Assembly (NCBI GenBank): GCA_032622095.1
Contig: CP136063.1
Span: 83,243,980 to 83,307,979, forward strand
Reading direction: 5' to 3'
Source: Siphonodentalium dalli
Lineage: Eukaryota > Mollusca > Scaphopoda > Gadilida > Siphonodentaliidae
Length of the DNA: 64,000 nt
Positions 22,251 through 33,870 of this stretch are shown in pieces. How positions within the stretch are numbered: position 1 is the stretch's first letter; every line of letters starts with the position of its first letter. The position numbers and the translations under genes are program-made. The notes below the pieces were generated by a model. That model saw only the letters and a program-made list of their open reading frames with translations, had not been told where the DNA came from and ran no database searches.

Positions 22251-22349
22251 CAACATCATCAGGAAAGCGATGTAACCAATCAGGCGATAGTCACATGGAA
22301 CCACAAAGACTAGGGGAATTCTTCAGCCAGCACGATTCCAGTAAAGCTC

Positions 22350-24180
22350 GGAGAAAAAGAACAGCAAACCATTCTGGAAATTCTTGAAGTCCAAGAAGAG
22401 AGACACCACTGGGATACCACCTCTCAAAAAGGGTACCACACTCACGGACAACAGCGCAGAGAAAGCAGCATTATTGAATAAACAGTTTCAATCAGTATTC
22501 ACCAAAGATCTAAAGAATACACCGACTGCAAAACCATCAAGCAGTATACCAGACATTGCAGATATCAACATCAAAGAGGAAGGTGTATACAAACTCCTAA
22601 AAGATATAAAAACATCTAAAGCCCCAGGCCCAGACGGTATACCAAACCAAGTTCTCAAGATTTGCGCTAACCACATAGCTCCTGCTCTAACAGCCATCTT
22701 CCAGCTATAACTGGACACAGGAGAACTCCCAACTGACTGGCGCAGTGCAAATATATCTCCCATCTACTAAAAAGGTGACGTGCACAACCCAGAGAACTAC
22801 CGCCCTGTCTCACTAACATCAGTACCCTGCAAAATTCTAGAACACATCATCTGCAGGCACATCAGAGACCACCTGGATGAACACAAAATACTGACCGACA
22901 AAAACCACGGTTTCAGATCTGGCCACTCATGCGTCACACAGCTAGTCAATGTCACAGAGGATCTCCTACAAAACCTGGACAAAAACAAACAAACAGATAT
23001 AGCCATCCTTGACTTCTCAAAGGCCTTCGATACAGTGCCACACAAGGGCCTCCTATACAAGCTGCAGAACTATGGCATAAATGGCACAACACACAAATGG
23101 CTGGAAAATTTCCTCACAAAAAGAGAGATGAGAGTGGTACTCGAAGGAGAAGCGTCACAAAACGTACCAGTGGAGTCCGGAGTACCACAGGGAACGGTAC
23201 TGGGACCATTACTATTCCTTTGCCATGTGAACGACCTACCGAAAGCCGTAACCTCAGAGGTCAAATTATTTGCAGACGATTGCCTCCTCTATAGAGAAAT
23301 CAGAGACCAGTCAGACCACCATGCACAACAGAAAGACCTCTCCTCGCTAGAAATATGGGCTGACCAATGGGGGATGCGCTTCAACGCAAAAAAATGCTAC
23401 ATCATGTCTACAAAGGGCAAATCAACCCACATGTACCAGCTAGACAATCACATCCTTCAGTCAGTAGATGAAACACCATATCTAGGACTGACTTTTACCA
23501 ACAATCTAACCTGGTCATCCCATATAAATAAAATTGTCAAAAGAGCCAACAGCACCCTGGGATTCCTTAAAAGAAACATCAGCAAAGCCGATAAAAATCA
23601 CAAGAAGCTGGCGTACGAGTCCATGGTAAGATCCATGGGATCCATACTTGCAGAAGGACATAGACAACATCGAAAGAGTACAGAAAAAAGCTGCAAGATT
23701 CATCACCAGCAATTACAAGAACAGAGAAAAGGGTGCAGTTACCGAAATGATGGAAATGGAAGGACTGACACCAATGAAGATAAGAAGAGAAGAGAAAAGG
23801 ATGACACTGTTTAGGAAGATAGTAGAGGGGTTGGTTCCGGCTATACATACACATAACACATGACCTATTAACACCAAGGAGCAAGGACAAACGAAAAATC
23901 ACTGCCAAAAAATTCCCAGGATTTGAAACAACAATTAAACATTATTGAGTCGCACGAGTGTACTAACTCGATTTCTTACGAAATAATAAGGACAAATACA
24001 GCTCAATATAAGAACTCATTCTTTGTGAAAACAATCATCGAATGGAACCACCTGGAGGATACGGACAGCGCATGTGATTCAACATCGATACCAACATTAA
24101 CAGCAAATTAAGTCGTCCAACGGTGCACCTACAGCCAAATCAAGGCTACTACACCGAACTACATACAGATACAGATACAG
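22350..24180 (+). pseudogene. Broken non-LTR retrotransposon ORF2 (jockey/CR1-like reverse transcriptase)
   Basis: Coding similarity starts near 22353 (NSKPFWKFLKS) after 5' truncation. An in-frame TAA at 22708 and a second at 22767 interrupt it. From 22780 the frame carries the reverse transcriptase core: HGFRSGHS, DFSKAFDTVPH (residues 78-88), SGVPQGTVLGPLLF (133-146) and LFADDCLLY (163-171). A deletion and frameshift near 23637 removes the segment after MVR; the frame resumes at DPYLQKDIDNIERVQKKAAR in another phase. The tail ends around ACAGATACAGATACAG at 24163-24180. The family's polymerase copies RNA during target-primed integration; this copy is dead. It lies in the last intron of the PAN gene, antisense to it. 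Confidence 0.85.
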
Positions 24181-24394
24181 AACCCCGGGCGGCCCAATAT
24201 AGCAAAAAATAGTGATTTTGAAGTGAAACAAAGAAACGTGATTAATCGCAGGTAAACATATGTCACAAGGCCGAGAATATATTCTGAGAGAATGCGTAGC
24301 ATCAGTTTTGGGAAAACGAAAGTCATTCCCTGAGACAAAACCAAAAGTACCTTATTTCAATCAAAACTATCTTTAAAGAAAAATGTGGGTGGTG

Positions 24395-25768
24395 CAGGGG
24401 GGGGGGGGGGGGGGGGGCGTAAAAAAGTTGCGAGACGTGGGGGTGTTTTTTTTAACATTGCCATTTTTTTACACCCACCCACCCTTTCTTGCATTTTTTT
24501 TCATAAAATTTTAGACAACCACCCCCCAAAACCCCAAAACTTTATATTGGTCCCCTCTGTAACGACCAACCGCTCTATATTGGTCCCTTCTTTGAAAGAC
24601 CAAATTAAATGTTACTTCCTCAGCTGACTTCCTGTTACAAACATGTGCAAAATTGAACTCTAAGCAATCGAACAAAGGTAGAATATGATGTGATTATATT
24701 GGTAAATTTATAACCCAGCCTATTCATCTGTGCGAGTAGATGAAAAATATGTTGAATCCCCTGGAATGACAAAAAAAAATAACTAGGGCCAGTGTTAGGG
24801 CCTATAATAGAATAAACAATTACACAAAATTAAATTTAACTTTTTTTCAGACATCAACCAGCATCAACTAGTAGGCCTAGAGCCTATAGTAATACCAAAA
24901 AGGAAAATGTGCATATGAACCAGTGTACGAATTAGCTTTTATGTATGCCTGCATGACCACCGACCCGACCTCGCATTACGACTTAGGATTGGCTAGGCCT
25001 AAAATAATGTTTAACCCTTTGAGTTTGAATGCGGATGGTCAATTTAGTGCGAAATCCATATACACGGATGTGCACTTTAGTGACGTGACCGTGGAGACGA
25101 GGTCACAGTAAGAGTAACGTCATTGTGTTGGTGTAGGGAAGATAACTCCAATTTGGTCTTCTGTTTACAGTATACCGGCTGTACTCTTGATTTACTATTA
25201 TATGTCTACCTGTGTCTACTATATATTATTAACTATACATTATTCTGATACATTATTTCATACATTACACTCATGCATCAGCTAACTGTATGAGTAAAGA
25301 GACTGTCATGAAGTATAAGAATTATTGTAATATTCTGTCATGAGTTGTTAGCTGATATTGTCAGGCTGCATTAAGTTCACCCTACCCTAGAGCTATCTGA
25401 AGTATTTTTTTATTGAACTACACCGTGAACTAGACAATTTTCAATATAAAAACTGCCAAGCAAGCTGAAACAGACACAATAAAAAAAAATTGCGCGCAAA
25501 AAATTCAATGAAAATTTTGGGACCCACCCCCACAATATTCACTATTTTTCCATTTTATATCAACTTATGGGGGTAATTATATCAATATTGAATGTATTAG
25601 TGCTTCTCATATTGCAACAAGCCACAACATATAAACAAATATGTTTAAAACAGTTGAAAATATGTCAATGAAAAAAAAGTGGTCAAAAACTGTTTCCGGC
25701 CTCGGGTACCCACCCACCCCCCCCCCCCCCTACCTCACGTCTCGTAAAAAAAATTCGCCCCCCCCCCA
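24395..25768. mobile_element. hAT-like non-autonomous element, G-rich ends
   Basis: Flanked by the 8-bp direct repeat GGGTGGTG (24387-24394 and 25769-25776). Ends are long G/C homopolymer runs followed inward by an inverted repeat (GCGAGACGTGGG against CCTCACGTCTCG). 8-bp duplication is the hAT norm. The interior has no transposase frame. Homopolymer length may be unreliable in the assembly. Confidence 0.65.
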
Positions 25769-26107
25769 GGGTGGTGACATCATACTGCAGGGGTAGCATG
25801 TGGAAGTTCTTTATAGCGACGGTAATGTAACAAATAGCCAATTTCGTCAGAGTCAGTGCACAGAGTGTTTGAGTATGATTTTAATCAGAACTGATTGTTA
25901 TACAGTCCAATTACAATTACAAGAAATACATACATGACACATTGATGTGTATAGCAAAATTTGACGACAAAAACTGATCAGTTTCTTTGTCGGAAAAATC
26001 TACTATACATGTCACTGTGCCGTGTATTTATTTCTTAAACATGACATCTGAGCTGGGTAAATATTGCATTGCAAGTATCCTACAAATATTGATGACGATG
26101 TTTGTTG

Positions 26108-26292
26108 CCGTAATGCCCTAAATAATTGACTCCTTAAACACAGCAGAATTATGGGTAATATTTCAGGATTTAGTCGGAAATACGAGTGAGAGCTTTCTGA
26201 TGAATGGCAACACGCCATATTTCCGACTAAATCCTGAAAAATTACCCATAATTCTGCTGTGGTTAAGGAGTCGATTATTTAGGGCATTACAA
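26108..26292. mobile_element. TA-flanked palindromic MITE, copy 5 (decayed, loop deleted)
   Basis: Family palindrome with mutated ends (CCGTAATGCCC at the left, ATTACAA at the right). Part of the left arm near the centre is missing. Confidence 0.75.
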
Positions 26293-26452
26293 TATGAGAA
26301 TAACATTGGTGAAAATAGCTACGTTTAGAAAGAGTATTAGCTTTTATCATTTAATATTTACATAGCTTACTAAATCTTGTTCAGTGATGTGTCAACTTCT
26401 AATTAGGCCATGCGTGTCATATCACAATAAAACACATCATAGCTATACTGAC

Positions 26453-26554
26453 CTGGGTCGTTCTTTGTAACTGTTTTTGTCTGAGTGTACTTTTGAGGGT
26501 TGTATGAGGTAGAGCTGTTTGTAGTGTTCAAATTCAGCTTTGGGAAATAAGTTC
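26453..26554 (-). CDS. PAN gene exon 10: stalk
   Basis: Acceptor CTTTTTCAG, donor GTCAGTAT. Encodes about 34 residues beginning TYFPKLNLNTTNSSTSY, rich in Thr, Ser and Asn, with sequons NTT and NSS. It looks like a juxtamembrane stalk. The TTAA MITE at 26583 begins 28 nt upstream of the acceptor. Confidence 0.75.
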
Positions 26555-26582
26555 CTGAAAAAGATTACTCATGCCGTTTTAA

Positions 26583-26693
26583 CCCTTTCAGTGCCAAGTC
26601 TGATTTTTGTATCAACCCATATTTCCTTGATAATCTTTCAAATTTATTGATTATAATAATGTGATACAAAAATCGGACTTGGCACTGAAATGG
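26583..26693. mobile_element. TTAA-flanked MITE 'CCCTTTCAGTGCCAAGTC', copy 1
   Basis: TTAA at 26579-26582 and 26694-26697. Ends CCCTTTCAGTGCCAAGTC and GACTTGGCACTGAAATGG are inverted repeats, and the interior is largely palindromic. 111 bp, no coding. Confidence 0.85.
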
Positions 26694-26971
26694 TTAAACA
26701 CCGAATTGGTCATGCAAGCTTGCATGGTTTTGTTAATAAGGGTTCCAAGATCTCCAAAACTCATGCTGGCAGCAAATAATGGTCAGCCAATTGATCTTTC
26801 CACAGTTGCCAATCAAATAATTATAAGCAGACATTTTCTGCCAATCTGCGACTGAGCCAGTCACTTCTGCATATAAAACTCTTTATGCACCTAATTTTGA
26901 CATCCGCACATAATTCACCACAATTCTATGAGGACAAAATGTTACGTTATAAACCTTAAGTTATACCGCTA

Positions 26972-27287
26972 TTCTCAAAGTAATTGACCAGAAAAACGGG
27001 GTGATACCCCGGTCATGACCGCGGTGATACCGGCAATAAACGGTAACGGTATCGAGATGGTCACGGCGGTGGAGTTACGGTATTGGGCGATAATGATACC
27101 ACAGTCTTTTAGCGGGCACTGCATTAATTTTTTTGAATACCGCGGTGATTTTCATGGAACTCTTTGAGGGGAGGTATTTACTCCCACATACTTGTTCGCA
27201 TTAACAAGCGGTATCAGTACCGCGGTATTAACGGGGTGAGACCACGTTATTGGTGGTCAATTACTTTAAGTATAGCGGTACATGTAA
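26972..27287. mobile_element. Foldback element with 'ACCGCTAT' ends
   Basis: TACCGCTATTCTCAAAG-TAATTGACCA at the left and TGGTCAATTACTTTAAG-TATAGCGGTA at the right form inverted repeats. The interior is rich in ACCGCGGT-type motifs, unlike the AT-rich surroundings. TA at both edges may be the target. Confidence 0.65.
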
Positions 27288-27327
27288 ACTGATCATAAAT
27301 TTTGATATGTACGACAAGATGCTTTAA

Positions 27328-27487
27328 AGGTATTCAATACGATTCGATGGTCCCCATATCATCAGATTCCAACAACAACAATTTTTTTTAAATGCCGCTT
27401 CAGTTATCAGAATCGATTAATTGCCCCCCCCCCCCGAAGCCAAATAAATAGTAATTGAGGGGCTCTTAATCAGATTGAGTACCTCTA
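27328..27487. mobile_element. 'AGGTACTCAATC' MITE, decayed copy
   Basis: Left AAAGGTATTCAATACGAT and right ATCAGATTGAGTACCTCT match the ends of the copy at 17337-17657. A C-run lies at 27424-27435. Confidence 0.6.
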
Positions 27488-27560
27488 ATAGGGTTATCGC
27501 TCTTGATACATAAGTTATAAGTCACAAGTTTCGACATAATGAGAACGTCTGGCAATTTAA

Positions 27561-27720
27561 CCCTTTCAGTGCCAAGTCCGCATTTAGTATAACCCATATT
27601 TGCTTGATCATTTTTCAAATTTATTAATTATAATAATGTGATATATTGATGGAAAGAGCTCTTGAAAAATGATCAAGGAAATATGGTTTGATACAAAATG
27701 CGGACTTGGCACTGAAAGGG
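27561..27720. mobile_element. TTAA-flanked MITE 'CCCTTTCAGTGCCAAGTC', copy 2
   Basis: TTAA at 27557-27560 and 27721-27724; ends CCCTTTCAGTGCCAAGTCCG and CGGACTTGGCACTGAAAGGG. 160 bp. The extra ~45 bp near the centre compared with copy 1 lengthens the stem. Confidence 0.85.
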
Positions 27721-27839
27721 TTAAATGAATCAGCTAACAGTCATTAATTATTAGCAACCGAAGTTTGAAGTTTTGCTGTTTTACAATCTAAACCTCCCCA
27801 TTGACAAAATTGGTCCTTTTACAAAATATGTCATTATGT

Positions 27840-27894
27840 CTGGCGACCTCATTCTGCAAATGACAGGCACACTAAATTCAGGCTTGTGGACAAA
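27840..27894. mobile_element. hAT-type MITE 'GAATGAGGTCCCC', fragment
   Basis: Only the right end is left: GACCTCATTCTGCAAATGAC, then AGGCACACTAAATTCAGGCTTG. Confidence 0.6.
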
Positions 27895-27949
27895 CCATGA
27901 ACCATCCATATAAATATAGGACCTGTAAATAAAGATACAGACTTACTCT

Positions 27950-29057
27950 TAGTGCTGGGCGGTTTCCCGATTAATCGTCAATACCCGGTTAATATTTCAA
28001 TATCGTCAGTAATATCGTCTAAACTAAAATAATCGTAATATCGTCGGCAATAGAGGGTGCCAGACCATCATAAGCGTATACAAACAAATAGTTTAACTCA
28101 AGCCTAAATCGAGTTATTTAAGTTTTAAATTCCAACTAAATCCCCGTGTCCTGACTTTTTCAATATTCAATAATCATAGTAAACAACGTTTAGGACGACT
28201 AACGAAATTAGGGGGATATAAAAACCCCGAATACGTCCCCCTTTCGCTCACAATATTACACAAACCCTCCGACTTCCCTGCGTACTTTTTATTACAAGAG
28301 AATTCACCAAATGATTGAAGACTGATCGGGTGATAGATCAATATGAATGTCAGTTTTGCCACGCCTCTTCCTTCAGTACAATGATGCACATGCACCGTCA
28401 ATCAAAATAGTAAATGAGCGAAGATACCGCCCCCTTCTCGTCTAGAAGAAACCACTCACGGCGATTGGTTAAAACCAATATTATAGAATTAGGGCTTCAA
28501 ACCCGCCCAAAATACATGGTGTCCTTGCATGGCCGAATTCCAAAAGTTATGTACTACGTGTGTGTGTGGACTTCGCTAAAATATGTCTTGACGGTAAACC
28601 ATATTCCATTTGTCAAGCGACGCAAGTGTCATCGGGAACAACATATGTATTTGCTCAACATAGTTGAATATACCGAGTTAGAAAAGGATACTATATAGTA
28701 TAGAACACTTTTAGTTTTGGCATAGACTAGATAATGGTTTTATTAATTATCGGTATATACCAGAATTTGTCAAATCACCGGAAAGAAATTGTCCGAATAG
28801 CGGAATTTAACCGGTGAATTTACTTTTCATTCCGAATATCGATCGAGCATGAGGTTGTCACTATTTGAAAGGTTGTGTATGTTATTATTGACGTCAACTT
28901 GTCAAAATTAATGACAATGATGTGATTCTAGCGAACAGTGAGAAACTGTTTAAGTTACTAGTATCTGATGTTTTAAAAAACCGCGATTATATCGTTAACC
29001 GCGGTTTTAATTTCCAAAACTCGCGGTTTTTATTTTCGTTAATATCGTCCAGCCCTA
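27950..29057. mobile_element. hAT-like non-autonomous element inserted at a splice donor
   Basis: 8-bp direct repeats CTTACTCT at 27942-27949 and 29058-29065. TIRs TAGTGCTGGGCGG and TCGTCCAGCCCTA, a common hAT terminus style. No transposase frame in 1108 bp. The right duplication spans the end of PAN exon 9 and its splice donor. Confidence 0.8.
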
Positions 29058-29062
29058 CTTAC

Positions 29063-29299
29063 TCTGATAATGATCACAGGAACTAGTCACCAATTTTGTT
29101 TGAACTTTTGATGATGGGACCTCGAAATATATCTGGCATGTAAAACTTTTGGCGCAGAAGTCGAAGCTTGTGCATACTGTGTCTTCCTCACTGACGCATG
29201 AATCAGCACACTGGTCTATACTTTGTTGAGACAGCAACACTCCAGTCATACCAGACAGCGATGTGTTCTTCATGAACTTGAAATCTGCTAGAAGCTTCC
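29063..29299 (-). CDS. PAN gene exon 9: PAN/apple-like module 4
   Basis: Acceptor TATATTTGCAG, donor GTAAGTAG. Encodes one six-cysteine module (DQCADSCVSEEDTVC, then TSFDFC and SFTC, ending SSCDHYQ). Spacing is C-x3-C-x7-C-x5-C-x5-C-x19-C, the same as modules 1 and 2. Sequon NTS near the start. Phase 1 at both ends, so the exon is a self-contained unit. Confidence 0.88.
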
Positions 29300-29429
29300 C
29301 TGCAAATATAAAGAGTTTTATGATGTCTTAGATATGGCATGACAACGAAAGAGGAGAGTGCTTTCTATATGTCATACCACATTTAAATACCAGGGTATCC
29401 ACCGAGATTAAATCAATAATAAGTATGTA

Positions 29430-29600
29430 TTGGATAGATCATCTCAACGAGTGTCTTCATAATTAAGACGGCCGGCATGTGTCTTGTTTTGGGAGTGATA
29501 AACTCTATTAGAGTAGATTTTATCACTCCCAAACAAGACGCATACCGGCCGTCTTAATTATGAAGACACGAGTGAGATGATCTATTGATCTATCCAATTT
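29430..29600. repeat. Long inverted repeat, ~80-bp arms
   Basis: GTGTCTTCATAATTAAGACG and CGTCTTAATTATGAAGACAC, plus TTTTGGGAGTGATAAA/TTTATCACTCCCAAA, around a centre near 29513. Likely a foldback MITE; ends and target not resolved. Confidence 0.65.
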
Positions 29601-30829
29601 AGACGATGTATATATAACACCAGTGATAACGGGACGATTAATTAAATTTGTTGCAACGGGATTAATTTGAACTCGCCAGTGTACAAGTCATTCTGTCGAA
29701 AGTAAATTCATGGACGGTCAACAGTAAAACGCCCAATTATGCGATAGTGGCTGGAACAAATATATGAAGATAAGAGAGCTGACCCATCTATATCAGAATT
29801 GCGGTGAGCAAAGTTATATTTAAAACGTATTTACAGGGATGTGTCTAGAAGGTCTCCGCTGAAGAGTAATACTTGGAATTTATAACTGCACCTCCTTATA
29901 ATTTCCTTAATTTGGGAAATTCTATTTGCACCCTCTATCCACCTGTTGGAAATTTCTAATCGCTAAATGAGCCCCAACTGTAAGGTTAGGAATTTCCAAC
30001 TAGTCACGACCAATTTCACACCACTATAAATAGTGGTTGAAATATTAAACTATGAAATCATTTGCAACCTATTTTCGATGCGAAATCTCCAACTGATGGT
30101 GTGTATAGGCTTGAAACTGTTGAATATTTTTACCAAAGTTTTGGGGTGGGACGTGTCACCGCATCCGTGCGTATATATAACTCATTTCGTCAATGTTTTA
30201 ATGTTTCTCCTGCCGCAGCATACATGTAAGTTGCATGGAGTGGTGTGCCCACTTACTATATTGTTCAGCCCAATTGCAGAACATTCTGCAAAAATATAAT
30301 TTGTATTAACTTAAGCGTGAGAAAACAAAGTGACATGGACGAATTTAGTTCAATATACAGCATTTTCATCAAAATTAGTTTTATTTTGTTCGACTCTCCC
30401 CCCATTTCCCCACACAGAAGAATGTCAATTGCAACAATTTCGTGTTGTGGTTAAGACACTCGCGCTTGCGTTATGTAATTGAGTAATCAACGGACAACCT
30501 GAAAATTTGAGTTTCGGTACAACTCGCACCTACTATGTAATTGTCTGTTGTTCAATGCTCGAATGCTGGTTCGATGATTTCCTGGTAAGACAACCCAAGC
30601 GCAGTGTCTTAGCCATTAAGAGCCATCAAAAGAACAAAAGAAAGTAGGGTCTGTATCATCTAAAGCACATTAGACCCTGAAATGTGATCCATGGAAGTCT
30701 GCAGCTGGTTTTATTCCCGATAAGAGCAGCCTTGTTATCCACACTAATGAAAGCAAAGGTAATTTGATTTGTGTATATGGGAAAATATATCAGTTGCTAA
30801 AACCAGGAATGGTGGATTCTACATGCAGT
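29601..30829. other. Intron sequence, mostly unclassified
   Basis: A block around 29930-30005 shares GTTGGAAATTT and AGGAATTTCCAAC motifs with 43800-44060 and 57340-57365, an old dispersed repeat. A stretch near 30446-30605 has weak tRNA-promoter-like motifs and matching ends (AAGACACTCGCGCTTG/CAAGCGCAGTGTCTT), too uncertain to call. Confidence 0.35.
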
Positions 30830-31009
30830 GAATTAATTTCCCATGGGAGCTGCACTGGTGCAGCATTAAAGATCATGTGCCGGTGCATTCTCTTATATAT
30901 GCGATAGAGATGGGAGGTTATGAAAATTTGCCTCGGTTTCGGTTGTGGAAAAAGAGTTGAGTCTCGGTTTCGGATTTTATTAATAAAAATGACTAATGTG
31001 AACAAAATA

Positions 31010-31366
31010 TAATATTTTTTTACCCAAAATATGTATCTCCTATAATAAATATCTTGGACACTGAATTAACTAATGGTTATATATTTCTTGCTTGCAAGAT
31101 CATAGAAGTCGTTTTAAAAATCGGTACGGAGTCACTGTCAAACCTAAACAACTTTACCTCTGGACCAATCGTGTGAGTCCTTTCGCTATAGAAGCGAATG
31201 ACACGTAAGATTTCGATCCTTTTAATTTCTTCCTCCTGTGTGTTTGATGCATTTGACCGAGTGCGCGGGGTGGGAATGTTGATCCCAACTGGGAGGGCCC
31301 TCTGTGTTCAGTGTCCAAGATATTTATTATAGGAGATACATATTTTGGGTAAAAAAATATTATATC
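31010..31366. repeat. 57-bp inverted repeat 'ATATCTTGGACACTG' and a following direct copy
   Basis: About 31010-31063 and 31308-31366 are perfect inverted copies by eye (ACCCAAAATATGTATCTCC ... GGAGATACATATTTTGGGT). A third, partial copy in direct orientation starts at 31376. The same ATATCTTGGACACTGAA occurs at 56960. Probably TIRs of another element nested in the hAT-like insertion. Confidence 0.6.
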
Positions 31367-33111
31367 TCCGTCAAATATATCTTGGACACTGAATGAACTA
31401 TATAATGGTTATAATTAGAATTCTTGAAGAGGAGGAGGCCACGAGGCAGATAATCCGACTATGTCCATGAAACCCGCCTGCTGAAGCAGAAAAGACCTGC
31501 ATCCTGTACCAAAAAGATTTCTTGGTAGACATGTGCCAAAAAATAGATCATTGTGTCCCATATGCAGTAGCTCAAAACAACTGAGCCTCCTAAAAGGAAA
31601 CAACACGTACCTCATGTGCCCTAATGATCACAGGGTGAAGGTGTCCAGGACAAACATTGGTCATAGGCCAGGGAGATAACTCATTCGTTCATGTTCCTAA
31701 TAGGATAAAGGAACCTCCCCCCCTTAGAGGATGAAGCAGCACTAGCACGACATCCAGAGGATGATGACCAGCCCACAAGACATGCAAAAGGGGCACCGAG
31801 GGGAAAACACGGTTATGACACCCCCACCCCCCGCCAGAAAAGCGGAATCAATACTCAGAATGGATCTCACAAAATGAGGCAATGCTCAGTGCGGTACTTG
31901 ACAGTATTTGGAGCCCGACCGAGAGACCCAGGGGAGATATGAGAAACCGTTGGGCCCAGACCAATGGGGGGACCAGGGATACACCAGGAATACCTGAGTT
32001 GAGCACTGGAAATCATGTCCATGGAAAGAAAAAACATACACATAAGGGAGGGGACCAAGATGGAAAGATTGCCAGTCTCTGGTACACCAAGCCAAGTAAC
32101 TGGAAATTGAAGTGTACGGTCAAGAGGAACTAATACCGCTAATGGAACACTGTCTGATCATACGGCCAATGGTGATGCAATGAACCGGCCTGCATGGTTT
32201 CAAAATAAATGTGGAACTTAGTTTAATATCGTTCGTCAGGTGGTGGTATAGGGAACCCATACCGTAGGTTAGCAGAAAGTTACAAAAACTGTGATAACCC
32301 GCCAACTGGCATGCTCAAGCACCGATGGGCATGCAGCAATAATTGTGAAATGTCGCAAAGGTGAGAATCGGAGATCGCTAAATCTGATTAGAATTAGAAT
32401 CATGCCTGCCAAGTGATGTAAACACTCGGCCCGAGCGATAAAATAGAATAGGAAAATATTCTTGGTTCAAAGTCGGTGCTGTGACAAATACGATAACAGA
32501 ATGGACTACATGCATGACGCCTAGACACCAATGAAATGCTGATACGCAATATGATGAAATCCTATGGTGTTAGGTGTTCACTGAAAGATACATCCCAAAT
32601 CTAGAAGTAAAATTGAAAATGAGCGTAGATCAGACGATAGTGTCTATGGAGCTGAACGGTCGATATTCATGATATGTTCGGCTAAGTGAGTAGAGCGCCA
32701 AAGTCCCCTGTGAGATATAGCACCCGCATACTAACTTATCAGGTTCACACACACGATCAAGTCCATAATACGTCTAGGTTTGTCTCATAAAAGCGGCCTA
32801 ATTGTTGAATAAAAATCTAACAGATTCGAAGGCCCAAAACTATAAAGACAGGTGTCAACAACACCTGGAATACCCCGACGGGATAAGAACGGAGGTGAGA
32901 ATGGAGGCGAAAGAAACTTATTCAGGAGCAGTTCCTGAATGCGACACATAGCCAGAGCAATGCGATATGGCAGAAAGCAGACTGACAGAGGAAACCTCAA
33001 AGTACAAAGAACGAAGGTAATATTGTACAAAACAGTCAGTCGAATGAATGCCACTTGTCGGCGACTAGGCACAATGAGGTAGCCAAGGCAAGAAAGGGTT
33101 CAGAAAAACCG

Positions 33112-33870
33112 CTATGTGCCATGACAGCATGAACCTGGATGGGCTGAGACAGAGCCAGCGGTAGACGCTGCAGAACCTCCATCGCTGCTCGTCGCAACGA
33201 AGGTTGTGGAAGCCGCGACAAATAGAGGAGGCATGACCACCAACAGGTTCCGAGTCTGCAACGCAGGCTGTACCGAGTTGACGGAGGAAAATACATTGTT
33301 GCCCATCTCTGAAAAGGTTATGGAAGCCGCGACTACAAATAGAGGAGGCATGACCACCAACAGATTCCGAGCCTGCAGCACAGGCTGTACCGAGTGGACA
33401 GAGGAAAATTCATTGTTTCCTGTCTCTGCGAAGGTTGTGGAAGCCGCGACTACAAATAGAGGAGGCATGACCACCAACAGACTCCGAGCCTGCAGCGCAG
33501 ACTGTACCGAGTTGGCAGAGGAAAATCCATTGTTGACCGTCTCTGCGAAGGTTGTGGAAGCCGCGACTACAAATAGAGGAGGCATGACCACTAACAGACC
33601 CTGAGCCTGCTGCGCAGGCTGTATCGAGTTGGCAGAGGAAAAATCGTCACACGTTGGTTTTTGTTCTTGATATGTGGGCCCCATCCAGTCCTTCGGTTGT
33701 GGAAGACAGGCGTACTTCTCTGCGGATGGCTCAGGAGGCCGCGACCAATAAGGAGGAGGCATGTCCCGCAACCGACTCCAGCGGAGGCTCCATGTGAATG
33801 GAGGAAGCAAGAGAAGGGCCATGTTTGTTCTTCCTTTTGCTGTGCTGTTAGTATCGTGCTGGTAATGCAT
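33112..33870 (-). CDS. Unrecognised open frame built on a 38/39-codon repeat
   Basis: A 252-residue minus-strand frame containing four copies of a unit with LLVVMPPLFVVAASTTF and FSSANSVQPALQ. Repeat spacing is 114, 117 and 117 bp, always a multiple of three, so length changes kept the frame. A second frame, on the plus strand (33206-33604), is open across the same repeats (EAATTNRGGMTTNRFRAC), so strand is uncertain. No known domain recognised. It lies inside the hAT-like element 30905-34715, and it may be non-coding repeat DNA. Confidence 0.25.
   Translation of the reverse strand: MHYQHDTNSTAKGRTNMALLLLPPFTWSLRWSRLRDMPPPYWSRPPEPSAEKYACLPQPKDWMGPTYQEQKPTCDDFSSANSIQPAQQAQGLLVVMPPLFVVAASTTFAETVNNGFSSANSVQSALQARSLLVVMPPLFVVAASTTFAETGNNEFSSVHSVQPVLQARNLLVVMPPLFVVAASITFSEMGNNVFSSVNSVQPALQTRNLLVVMPPLFVAASTTFVATSSDGGSAASTAGSVSAHPGSCCHGT

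Noticed and set aside
24385-24627. Glycine-rich small protein frame
   Set aside because: The Gly run is a G homopolymer at a transposon end.
30446-30605. tRNA-like gene with A and B boxes
   Set aside because: TGGTTAAGACACTCG and GGTTCGAT are about 120 bp apart, too far for a tRNA, and the acceptor stem does not pair.
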